Positions 9,501-14,774 of a DNA stretch of 14,774 nucleotides are shown here, in pieces. Location: the NCBI GenBank assembly GCA_031257655.1, contig JAIROF010000077.1:1-14774 (forward strand). The letters run 5' to 3'. Source of the DNA: Prevotellaceae bacterium (GTDB lineage Bacteria > Bacteroidota > Bacteroidia > Bacteroidales > UBA932). Position numbers and translations under genes: made by a program. Each line of letters starts with the position of its first letter. Within the stretch, counting starts at the first letter, position 1. Below the pieces are notes generated by a model. The model was not told the DNA's origin, did not search any database, and saw only the letters and a list, made by a program, of their open reading frames with translations.

Positions 9501-10872
9501 GCTGCGCAACGTTAACGTAGCCTACACGCGGGGCGGCGAAACCATGCTGCCGGGCTATACCCCCAAAACAACCCTGCTGGGGCTCGACGACCAGTACCGC
9601 TTCAGCGCGCCCGGCTGGGACTTCGTTGCCGGATCGCAGAGCTTGGACTTCTGGGGAAACTTCTACGGCTCCTCCACCGAGTACATGCTCACGCGCGCCT
9701 ACCGCAACAGCTGGATTATCGGCGACTCCACCTACATCAACCCCTTTACGATGAACACCACCACCAACCTCTCCATGCAGGCTACCATCGAGCCCTTCAG
9801 AGACCTGCGCATAGACCTTACGGCAACGCAAACCCACTCCCGAAACAGAACGTGGTACGACATCAACAACAACGGCAGCGCAACGCCCACGGAAACGGGG
9901 TCGTTCACCATAAGCACCATCTCCATCCTCACGGCGTTTGAAAACCCTACAAGCGAATCGTACTACAGGTCTGACGCCTACAACCGCTTCAGCCGGTCGC
10001 GCATGGAGGTGGCCAACGAGCTGGCAAGCCGGCGCTACAGCGGACTGTCCTACCCAAGGGTGGACAGCCTCGGAGGATTCCCCGACGGATTTAGCGGGCT
10101 CTCGCAGGACGTACTCATCCCCTCATTCGAGGTGGGATACCTCAACAAGTCCGTCAGCAACAAGACCATTCGCTACACCGACTTTCTGTCAAAAATCCCC
10201 CTGCCCAACTGGCGGGTCACCTACTCCGGGCTGTCGCGCATAGCGGCGCTAAAGCCGCTCGTAAAGTCGGCAAGCCTTTCGCACTCCTACGCCTCCACCT
10301 ACAGCGTAAACGCCTTTGCCACCAACAGCAACTACGTAGAAAAGCCCGGAGAGAGGGACGCCCAGGGCGATTTCTACTCCCCGTACAGCATTGCAGCCGT
10401 GAGCCTCGACGAGCGCATCGTGCTGGGCAGCCTCGACGTGGCGTGGCAAAACGGCGTGCAAACCCGCGTGGAGCTCCGCAAGAACAGGCGCGTAGACCTG
10501 AGCATGACCAACAACCAGATTGTAGAAAACAACGCCTGGGAGGGCGCCGCCGGAGCCGGCTACACGCTCAACAAAATACCGCAAATCTTCCGGTTTACCG
10601 AAAGCCAGAGCGCCACCACCACCCTCACCCTCCGCACCGACTTCACCTACCGCAACGGGAAAAACCTCATCCGCAAGCTCGCCGAGGATACCCACCAGAT
10701 TACCGACGGAAGGCGAAACATGGCGGTTAAGTTCACCGGCGACTACGACATCCTCAAAGACCTCACCTTCCGCATCTACTTCGACTGGACGGAAAATAAC
10801 CCCTACGTTTCTGCCGTAAACACCGAAAACATATCCTTCGGATTCAGCCTCCGATACGTGCTCGGACTGTGA
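3586..10872 (+). CDS. sprA: SprA/Sov outer-membrane translocon of the type 9 secretion system
   Basis: This 2428-residue protein is the expected size for SprA (gliding bacteria) or Sov (Porphyromonas), the giant single-chain beta-barrel through which type 9 cargo crosses the outer membrane. A signal peptide is visible: R6 followed by the hydrophobic run FSLTVSLTATALTLVTAL and a likely cleavage near SSAA (about 29). Segments I recognise as SprA hallmarks are YIDDFEGS (about 780-787), RGPYNY (905-910), TDFETSNIEYIEFWMLDPF (947-965) and WVNEMRF followed by GGWAA (about 1481-1498). The C-terminus ends as an amphipathic strand, FGFSLRYVLGL, as expected of a barrel. Residues about 1868-1962 look like a soluble beta-rich, Lys/Thr-rich insertion between strands. 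The start is doubtful: the only in-frame starter before the signal peptide is TTG at 3586, while an ATG at 3575, one base after the ruvA stop, is out of frame by one base. The next in-frame ATG (3808) would delete the signal peptide. Confidence 0.96.
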   Translation: MGFIYRFSLTVSLTATALTLVTALESSAAPSGDDRRWEPAVKESEEYEVDYDEQSRLYTFYSRGHGKLGTPAKVMNSDEYRRYEFDNAVREAWRTRRDNEMSAASRGGGSGASKLLPDIKINSALVSNLLGSDLIKFNLQGAVEAIFGYNWTRTDNPTIPEQYRSHGAFDFKVNMQINASGSIGDRIKIDFINSTEATFNFQNLLKINYQGDEDQIIQKIEAGNVSLPLSGSLITGSQTLFGVKTELKFGHLTIESIISEQKGQSSTINVKGGAQTTLFDIAADKYDANRHFFLAHYFRDRYNDALRYLPIIQSGVNITRLEVWVTNRNSRFESSRNIVALDALGSGSGAPGNDNNILYQDIKNLEAARNMSTVNDALGGLGLKQVEDFEKVENARRLTSGTDYRFNPQLGYISLTTPLNADEVLAVAFEYTMGGRTHRVGEFYDDGVAAPKALFVKMLKGTNLSPRFNTWTLMMKNVYNLETYQLSSDNFILNVMYHDDAVGTNVPYITEGKAKNMPLLQVLNLDNLNNAGNRYPDGRFDYVDGVTVLSNGGRIIFPVLEPFGRDLGAKIGYPEASKYVYNELYDSTLVKARQFADKNKFRLTGSYKSTSTSEIMLNATDIPEGSVVVTAGGIKLIENVDYTVNYTLGRVQIINPVYLGSNVPLQVSVESMEMFSMLKKTLLGANLKYQFSKEFKLGATVLHLSERPMLQKVTYGEEPIANTIWGLNGSYSREVNLLTKMVDAIPLIETKAPSRVTVDGEFAQLLPGHSSVIGKSGTTYIDDFEGSKMSVDLKQYTSWALGSTPDEVSATGGRHFAGGKATAADGKPLSSGYYRSLLAWYVIDPLFLRNLSSTPTYMRSNPKQYCKNHYVREIDEKEIFPRKDVVVGVDAKISVLNVAYYPNERGPYNYIDFDNSGQFPGKGLNPNGSLKTPRTNFGAMMRALSITDFETSNIEYIEFWMLDPFIYTRNSPNRGKFANGRIYFNLGDVSEDVLKDTRKSFENGLPYPYDATLLEQTDWGYVPKVQSLVNTFDNNESARAIQDVGYDGMTRSQARTFFEEEHQYLSHIQGILSPSAMDVFENDPSNDLYHYYRGSDYDEQRLDILTRYKRYNNIEGNSPVASGGLSTSSTTMPNTEDINMDNTLNELESYYEYYIDLTPDAISPEKVGQNYIADVRTVNVNDPDYGDYQTAHWYQFKIPVADGKAINNIEDFKSVRFMRMMLTGFDTTVICRFAKFDLVRGEWRKYSYSLLEAQEGLAQPETGMGSLDISAVSIEENSDRSPVNYLLPPGISRIIENNSNQQVQRNEQSMMLTISNLADGDARAAYKNATFDMRQFRRLIMDVHAEAINETRLSSNDLSLFVRIGSDYRYNYYEYEIPLRLTPHGRYTDHQRELVWPVENKLDIPLSIFTDLKLERNARMRTASGMTLTSVYEKADGERTVRVVGNPNLGEVHVLMIGVKNPAHKGLLSQDDGLPKDGIVWVNEMRFTNFNEEGGWAANMRIAANFADFANVSLAGSMSKAGFGSLDSHILTRAQEDAYQYDIATSFELGKFFPVRWGVTLPLSFAFAESYIVPLYNPFDPDVKLQDALDRADPAEREKLQNTAIDYTMRRNLSLNNARVAGSGKKPLGAVDLSNFTVGYAFSEELLRNVNTERDYRREQRVMGAYAYSVKPYIFEPFAKSAALKGNAWKIIREQNLALYPNQYGFTVDLTDAYTEYIARSFYEGMKITPIVFHEQTNTRAYTLGWDITRALKLTFSANNLARREIATGRESDTIPIDNAWRNKRYNHEFSLGYALPLNKLPILSWTNITSSYRATYAWEAPQVAGGIGGMPYVGNTARNSNNFQINGAFNLVTLYNKSSLLKSINQQMDGRAAAKKEVKDVTYEKTKVTLAGGSRHTVKHNLKNATGLKVQAFDEEGKPVKVDMETVDNRTIAIRSATGHKNLRVVVTGKAPATDKPLAYIGKLSARTLMMLRNVNVAYTRGGETMLPGYTPKTTLLGLDDQYRFSAPGWDFVAGSQSLDFWGNFYGSSTEYMLTRAYRNSWIIGDSTYINPFTMNTTTNLSMQATIEPFRDLRIDLTATQTHSRNRTWYDINNNGSATPTETGSFTISTISILTAFENPTSESYYRSDAYNRFSRSRMEVANELASRRYSGLSYPRVDSLGGFPDGFSGLSQDVLIPSFEVGYLNKSVSNKTIRYTDFLSKIPLPNWRVTYSGLSRIAALKPLVKSASLSHSYASTYSVNAFATNSNYVEKPGERDAQGDFYSPYSIAAVSLDERIVLGSLDVAWQNGVQTRVELRKNRRVDLSMTNNQIVENNAWEGAAGAGYTLNKIPQIFRFTESQSATTTLTLRTDFTYRNGKNLIRKLAEDTHQITDGRRNMAVKFTGDYDILKDLTFRIYFDWTENNPYVSAVNTENISFGFSLRYVLGL

Positions 10873-10879
10873 TGAGTTT

Positions 10880-10924
10880 AATTAAGAATTAAGAATTAAG
10901 AATTAGGAATTAGGAATTAGGAAT
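10880..10924 (+). repeat. Heptanucleotide tandem array after sprA, six units of AATTA(A/G)G
   Basis: Three AATTAAG units (10880-10900) are followed by three AATTAGG units (10901-10921) and a partial AAT. The array starts 8 nt after the sprA TGA and reads in the same gene-relative sense as the array after the minus-strand gene at 111-145. The two unit types are cleanly blocked rather than mixed. Confidence 0.85.
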
Positions 10925-11208
10925 ATTGCTTACGCCGAAGCTCTTAGCGGTGTAAATCTGTCCAATCTGCGTCATCTGCGCGCCAAATGGGGTAAATTCC
11001 TCCGCCCGTCTTTCTTTTTCCGCTATAATGCTTGCCAATTCGCTTAATATGCCTATTTTTGCGCTCATAAAAGCGGCGACAGCTTTTACTGCTCATTTTT
11101 TTTGTTTTCAGCGCCCCAAAAATTAGCAAATTACATGCAGCTACCGCCGCCTTTTTCTCCATTTTCCTACATTCGCCTTATTTTCAACAACTTAATAGCC
11201 GTATTGTT
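10925..11208. other. Intergenic stretch with 9-bp periodic repeat, no gene recognised
   Basis: Positions 10956-10978 carry ATCTG three times at exact 9-bp spacing (10956, 10965, 10974), a short tandem of the form AATCTGYSY. Sequence of this kind is common as dispersed intergenic material in many bacterial genomes. A 72-codon minus-strand frame (10944-11162) crosses it, but the product is a basic low-complexity string containing the repeat and I do not regard it as a gene. I find no clear -7 box (the nearest is TACATTCG at 11168, one mismatch) and no intrinsic terminator. Confidence 0.5.
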
Positions 11209-12948
11209 ATGAAAAAGTTTTTTTCTTTCGCTTCTTTGAGCGAAAAATTCATCCGGCTCGCGGAGCGGATGCCGGTAAGCCTACTTTTGGTAGGCGGATT
11301 GGCGGCCTGGGCCACTATCGACGTCAACAAGTGCTGCGAGGTAAGCTATCGCTGGTGGGTTTTCTGTCCGGTAGGCTTGTTTATCAGCGTTGCGGCGGCG
11401 CTGTGGCTGGAAGACCACGTGAAAAACGGGTGGCTGCGGCACGGAGCAACGCTGATTGGCGTGGCGCTGTGGGGCATATACTGCCTCCTGCTGCCGCAAG
11501 ACAGCGCTTTGCTGCATCTTGCCGACGGGCTACAGGTGGTTGTACTGGGCGCGGCCTTCTTTTTCGCTAATTTTTTCATCGCCTTTCTGGCCAAAAACAA
11601 GGATCGCGCTTACTGCAGGTTTAGCGCGGAGGCGTTGCTCCAAATGCTCATTGCCGGATGCTTTGGCGGGTTGCTGTTCGGCGGATTATGCCTGGCGGCA
11701 TTCGCCATTAAGACGCTGTTTAACGTGGATATAGACGATAAGGTATACGGGGATTTGCGCATACTCTGCCTGCTCCTGTTCGCGCCGCTTTACTTTCTGG
11801 CAAACATCCCGGGGCAAAAAGAAAAGCACGAATCGGAGATAAGGCTGAGTAAGGTATTGAAGATAGCAGGCCTGTACATCCTTACGCCGCTGCTTGCCAT
11901 CTACGCCGCAATTCTCTACGCCTACCTGCTTCGGATTGTCATCCTGTGGGAGCTGCCCAACGGATGGGTGTCGTGGCTGGTATCGGCGTTAGCCCTTGGC
12001 GGCTTGGCGGTCGTTACCATTGTGTACCCCCTGCAAATAGCAGAAAATCGCGTGGCAAGGTGGCTTTCGCGCTACTCGGGCGTCGTCATACTGCCCCTGC
12101 TGATGCTGATGACGGTGGGCATAGGAAGACGCATCAGCGATTACGGTATCAGCATCAACCGCTGCTACATCCTTTTGCTCAACATTTGGTTTTACGGGAT
12201 ATACATCTACCTGTTTGCTACGAAGGCAAAGCACATCAAGTGGATACTGATTTCGCCGGTGGTAGCGGTGCTGCTGGCATCGGTAGGCCCCTGGAAATTT
12301 TCGTCTATAGTTAAGCGCTCGCTGCTCAACAAGGTGGAAACAATTTTTGCAGGCCGGCAGCTCACCCTCTCCGACTCGGCCTCGTGGCTCGATGAGCTGG
12401 ACAAAGACCGGAGGATCGAAATCCGAGAAGCGCTCGGCTACCTGGCCGAGATCTACGGAAAATCAAGCGTGCAGGCCTTTTTCAAAGACAGCGTCGAAGA
12501 CCAAAACATGCGTAACATTTTCGCCGAGCTAAAGCTGAATGAGCTGAAAACGGAAAAGGTTCAAATTTTTTCGTCCTACAGCGACTCCACAGCGCTTGTA
12601 AACATCACCGACTATCAATTCTGGATTATGCTTTCGTTCAGCAATGAGCGCCAAAAAGAGGATGAAAATATCGAAATCAAGCAGTATCCCACGCAGCTCA
12701 ACATACGAATAATCCCCCAGAACCGCTCCGTATCATTCCCAATCAGAGACTTGGCACTACAACACATCAGCCATCCGGATAAACCGGAAGCGCCGATTTT
12801 CTTAGAAGCGGTGGACAATGCCGACGCCTCCAACGAAGCGCCCACGCGCCGGTATTTACTGGTTATTACAGCGCTGTTTGGCGAATACTATCCGGAAAGC
12901 GACAGCCTGTCGATTAATAATTTGAGCGGAAGCCTGTTCTATAAGTAG
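11209..12948 (+). CDS. DUF4153-family multi-pass membrane protein
   Basis: This 579-residue inner-membrane protein has a hydrophobic N-terminal half and a soluble C-terminal domain. Ten or eleven hydrophobic segments are visible at roughly 22-37, 50-67, 80-96, 108-127, 144-170, 182-199, 216-244, 253-275, 290-305, 318-337 and 344-360. The motif RRISDYGISINRCY (307-320) matches the YGIT-x-NRY signature that I associate with DUF4153 proteins of Bacteroidota. Residues about 365-579 are charged and contain ITDYQFWIMLSF (about 467-478), also typical of the family's C-terminal part. The ATG at 11209 is followed by a basic MKKFF start. The biochemical function of the family is not known to me. It stands alone, 336 bp after sprA, with no obvious partner. 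Confidence 0.85.
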   Translation: MKKFFSFASLSEKFIRLAERMPVSLLLVGGLAAWATIDVNKCCEVSYRWWVFCPVGLFISVAAALWLEDHVKNGWLRHGATLIGVALWGIYCLLLPQDSALLHLADGLQVVVLGAAFFFANFFIAFLAKNKDRAYCRFSAEALLQMLIAGCFGGLLFGGLCLAAFAIKTLFNVDIDDKVYGDLRILCLLLFAPLYFLANIPGQKEKHESEIRLSKVLKIAGLYILTPLLAIYAAILYAYLLRIVILWELPNGWVSWLVSALALGGLAVVTIVYPLQIAENRVARWLSRYSGVVILPLLMLMTVGIGRRISDYGISINRCYILLLNIWFYGIYIYLFATKAKHIKWILISPVVAVLLASVGPWKFSSIVKRSLLNKVETIFAGRQLTLSDSASWLDELDKDRRIEIREALGYLAEIYGKSSVQAFFKDSVEDQNMRNIFAELKLNELKTEKVQIFSSYSDSTALVNITDYQFWIMLSFSNERQKEDENIEIKQYPTQLNIRIIPQNRSVSFPIRDLALQHISHPDKPEAPIFLEAVDNADASNEAPTRRYLLVITALFGEYYPESDSLSINNLSGSLFYK

Positions 12949-13184
12949 CCGACGACCTTGCTCCGTGCTCCTCTGTGCACCTGTCGTCCAGCCGAATTTG
13001 GAATTAGGCAGGTCGGCGACAGTTTTTGGGTCGTCGCGGTCGGCGTCCATTTGCGGCGATTATTTGCGGCGACATTTGTAGGGTCGTCGCGTGCGGCGAC
13101 CATTTGCGGCGATTATCATTATAAGGAGTTGCGAGGTACGAAGCAAGGTAATCCGGAAATGCAATATTTACTTATTGACACCTC
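12949..13184. repeat. Repeat-rich intergenic DNA with two diverged ~36-bp GC-rich copies
   Basis: A unit beginning GGGTCGTCGCG and ending CATTTGCGGCGATTAT occurs at 13028-13064 and again, slightly diverged, at 13081-13116. The 11-mer ATTTGCGGCGA occurs three times (13049, 13062, 13102). The second copy can fold as GGTCGTCGC/GCGGCGACC (13082-13101) with one G-T pair. Positions about 12958-12985 resemble a dispersed CACAGAGG...CACGGAG sequence on the minus strand. A 76-codon plus-strand frame (12958-13188) spans the repeats and is unlikely to be real because its product follows the repeat periodicity. Confidence 0.6.
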
Positions 13185-13226
13185 CTAACCGCTAACCACT
13201 AACCGTTAACCGTTAACCACTAACCA
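13185..13226 (+). repeat. Heptanucleotide tandem array, six units of (C/T)TAACC(A/G)
   Basis: Six uninterrupted 7-bp units: CTAACCG, CTAACCA, CTAACCG, TTAACCG, TTAACCA, CTAACCA. Variation is confined to the first and last base of each unit. The array ends 11 bp before a -7 box and covers the place where the -33 element should lie. Confidence 0.85.
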
Positions 13227-13237
13227 GCTATTTTTCG

Positions 13238-13245
13238 TATCTTTG
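13238..13245 (+). promoter_or_regulatory. Candidate -7 box for the small Lys-rich gene
   Basis: TATCTTTG is a full TAnnTTTG match, 26 nt ahead of the ATG at 13272. The expected -33 position lies inside the CTAACC heptanucleotide array, where no TTTG is found. The short leader supports the ATG at 13272 rather than the GTG at 13322 as the real start. Confidence 0.5.
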
Positions 13246-13271
13246 CGAAGTCATTAAAGAGATACGGCATT

Positions 13272-13513
13272 ATGGCAACAAAAAAACAACAGCAAAAGCG
13301 AAAGCTAAAAGCGTCGCGCCTGTGAAGGCGAAAAGCAAGAGTTCCAAATACAGCGAAAGCTGGTATATGGACGAACGTGGCATAAAAATACCCCTGTCTG
13401 AATTAAAAAAAAATGCCCCGCCGCGTACAGGGCCATCGAAGTCGGAAGTGATGAAAAAGAATGGCCTTTTTCCGTATATAGAGCTAGTGGATATGCGGGC
13501 TGTAATGAAGTAA
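13272..13513 (+). CDS. Small Lys/Ala-rich protein, frame broken at an A7 run
   Basis: I do not recognise this gene. As written, the ATG at 13272 gives only 17 residues (MATKKQQQKRKLKASRL) before TGA at 13323. The overlapping frame from GTG 13322 encodes 63 residues including SKYSESWYMDERGIKIP and ending ELVDMRAVMK. Adding one A to the seven-A run at 13280-13286 joins them into an 80-residue protein starting MATKKTTAKAKAKSVAP. That Lys/Ala-rich start is far more natural than the QQQKRK version and continues the same KAKSKSSK composition. The -7 box at 13238 fits the ATG. The protein has a basic, probably disordered N-terminus, then a compact polar region and a second conserved-looking segment after PPRTGPSKSEV. 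Options are a sequencing indel, a recent pseudogene, or a product made by -1 frameshifting or transcript slippage on the A7 run. Confidence 0.6.
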
Positions 13514-13565
13514 AAAATAATACGGACAGGCGTTACCTTTTAGATACCCAGATTGTAGTGGTTAA

Positions 13566-13723
13566 TAGCTGCTGCGCAGCGATAAAATGGTTGCTTCGCA
13601 ACCGATAAATGGCGGCTTCGCCGCCGATAAAATGGCTTTATCGCCCGCAGGGCATTTACCGCACGAAGCGCATTTATCGCTGCGCAGCAGCTACTTTATC
13701 GGTTGCAAAGCAACCATTTATCG
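13566..13723. repeat. Array of seven hairpins joined by GATAAATG-like spacers, with overall dyad symmetry
   Basis: Hairpin cores from left to right: GCTGCGCAGC (13571-13580), GGTTGC-TTC-GCAACC (13589-13603), GGCGGC-TTC-GCCGCC (13611-13625), GCCC-GCA-GGGC (13643-13653), an imperfect GCACGAAGCGC (13661-13671), CGCTGCGCAGCAG (13679-13690 region) and GGTTGC-AAA-GCAACC (13701-13715). AT-rich spacers separate them: GATAAA(A)TGG to the left of about 13634, and the reverse complement CATTTATC or CTTTATC to the right. The junction itself (GATAAA-ATGGC-TTTATC) is a dyad. The first and sixth hairpins share a 16-bp inverted match (13566-13581 with 13679-13694), and the second and seventh have the same stem. 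It lies 52 bp after the small gene and could end its transcript, but no U-tract follows. Confidence 0.85.
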
Positions 13724-13973
13724 GATTTTGGTTTGCTAAAAGCATGTAACACACTCATTTGGATTAACGTTTTATGGTGTTTATCTACCATACTTCGTGT
13801 AAATTTTTGATATGTTGCGTTTTACGCTACAACTTGTCAAGCCAACAAATTTTCGCGAAGGCACATTAAATTTTTGTAAGCAGCAAGAGAAAATTTATAA
13901 TATGCTGAACAACTGCTGTTTATTGAATTTGTGTTAGTTGCCACAAAATACCTGATTTTTAGGTGTAAGGTAC
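13724..13973. other. AT-rich stretch without a gene
   Basis: Base composition drops sharply after the hairpin array. One small hairpin is present (TATGGT 13773-13778 with ACCATA 13787-13792, 8-nt loop). I translated the minus strand here in search of the missing end of the neighbouring kinase-like gene and found no kinase-like sequence. I see no promoter or RNA gene that I can support. Confidence 0.45.
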
Positions 13974-14731
13974 TTATTTAATGTACAATCCTGTATCAAA
14001 ATCCGGTACAATAAAAGTTGTCAGATTTTCATCATACGGATTGTCGGTAAACCCAATCAGCTCATAGCTCGTTTCAGGAAACAAATGGTTGTAAAGCGAA
14101 ATGCGGTCATCCAAAAATTCAAGCGGAGTATTGGAGTGCTCCACTACCTTAGTAACTGTCCCGTCGGGCATATAGTAAACATCGGCCTCCGCTCCTGCTG
14201 TTTTATCAACCGCACTTGCAGCCATCGCCTCCACATCTTGCGAAGAAAACCATATCTTTTCGCCATGCTTCTCTTTTTCTTTTGCAAATGCTTTCAGCGC
14301 GTTTTTTGTTTGCCGGATTCGACCCTTACGTCCTCATACGCGCTGCTTTCGCCGACTGCGCTATCTCTTTTATGCGCTCCAGCGACAATGGATGCTTCGA
14401 CATTTCTTCTACCGCCCGCAATCCTGCCTGCCTCCTCTTTTCTATTAAGGCGTACAATTCTTGCTGTTCCCTCGATCACTCGGTCTGCAAGCTCCGAAGC
14501 TTTCTCATAAGGTGTTCCTCCTTTACCATTACTATTTACCAAATCTTTCACCAAGAAATTTTTGTGCAAGGTAGCGCTTTTTCCGGATTTTCCAAAGCGT
14601 CCTTTAGCGTACAAGCGGCGAGGCGACGGTGGCGGAATTTCAGGAGTTTTGCCGCCGCTTAATGGCGAAACAGGGCTGTAACAAGCGGTGGCGTCATAAA
14701 TTGTAGGGAGCGAAAAACCTAATTTGCTCAC
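13974..14731 (-). pseudogene. Frameshifted, truncated gene ending in a polyvalent-protein kinase-like domain
   Basis: Two minus-strand frames make one degraded gene. The first (14731-14294, GTG start) encodes 145 residues ending ESGKQKTR. The second is open from about 14333 to the TAA at 13974. Adding one base to the six-base homopolymer at 14302-14307 joins them as SGKQKNALKAFAKEKEK. The downstream part contains GAEADVYYMPDGTVTKVVE, then FLDDRISLYNHLFPET and YELIGFT. These match the N-lobe of the kinase-like domain that I know from polyvalent proteins of phages and conjugative elements (nucleotide-binding strand, V-x-K lysine, then FLDR..LHN.LFPET.Y). The C-lobe with the catalytic Asp is missing, since the protein stops after FDTGLYIK. 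The upstream part is basic, Pro/Gly/Ser-rich and unrecognised. The true N-terminus may lie beyond a stop just upstream of the GTG. Most likely a decaying mobile-element remnant. Confidence 0.6.
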
Positions 14732-14774
14732 TCGTGCTTATTTTTGGTATTCGTGAGCTCGCTGCGCTCGGTTA

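Noticed and set aside
10944..11162. 72-codon minus-strand frame downstream of sprA
   Set aside because: Built from a 9-bp periodic repeat; basic low-complexity product without a recognisable domain.
12958..13188. 76-codon plus-strand frame after the DUF4153 gene
   Set aside because: Its sequence tracks the ATTTGCGGCGA and GGTCGTCGC repeats and runs into the heptanucleotide array region.
13566..13723. CRISPR array or integron attC site reading of the hairpin array
   Set aside because: The constant parts are only 8-10 nt, the variable parts are self-complementary, and linker orientation flips in the middle. There are no 24-37-nt direct repeats with unique spacers and no attC core sites.
13950..13964. 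Possible terminator ACCT-loop-AGGT near the end of the kinase-like gene
   Set aside because: The stem is only 4 bp with an AT-rich loop and no proper U-tract; too weak to call.
14751..14774. GAGCTCGCTGCGCTCGG sequence at the window end as a further hairpin module
   Set aside because: It lacks the GATAAATG linker and is not a true inverted repeat beyond GAGCTC; the window ends before it can be judged.

Overview
The window looks like chromosomal DNA from a member of the Bacteroidota, probably class Bacteroidia. Four things support this: a full-length SprA/Sov type 9 secretion translocon, a DUF4153 membrane protein, Bacteroidota-style -7 boxes (TAnnTTTG) ahead of several genes, and no clear Shine-Dalgarno sequences. 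The housekeeping genes are GC-rich and the spaces between them are AT-rich and repetitive. The last 1.5 kb has a different character, with degraded and repeat-rich accessory DNA.

Layout: positions 1-145 hold a 24-bp direct repeat and a heptanucleotide array that runs into the stop codon of a minus-strand cystathionine gamma-lyase/synthase family gene (143-1339). A roughly 480-bp non-coding stretch with a GC-rich core separates this gene from a divergent plus-strand cluster: pdxA-like (1873-2937), ruvA (2986-3573) and the 7.3-kb sprA/sov (from about 3575/3586 to 10872). The gaps of 48 nt and 1 or 12 nt suggest one transcript. A second heptanucleotide array follows sprA. After about 330 bp without a gene comes a DUF4153 multi-pass membrane protein (11209-12948).

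From 12949 on the DNA is mostly repeats and broken genes. It holds GC-rich direct repeats, a third heptanucleotide array touching a promoter, a small Lys/Ala-rich gene whose frame is broken at an A7 run, a striking 158-bp array of seven hairpins joined by a constant GATAAATG-like spacer, an AT-rich stretch, and a minus-strand frameshifted, C-terminally truncated gene that ends in the N-lobe of a kinase-like domain resembling that of polyvalent mobile-element proteins.

Functionally, SprA forms the outer-membrane pore of the type 9 secretion system, RuvA is the Holliday-junction-binding subunit of the RuvABC branch-migration machine, and PdxA acts in vitamin B6 synthesis. These look transcriptionally linked rather than functionally linked. 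The pdxA product has lost several residues that normally contact substrate. Three genes (sprA at its extreme 5' end, the small gene and the kinase fragment) would each be repaired by adding exactly one base, which is either a shared assembly artefact or an unusual set of frameshifts.
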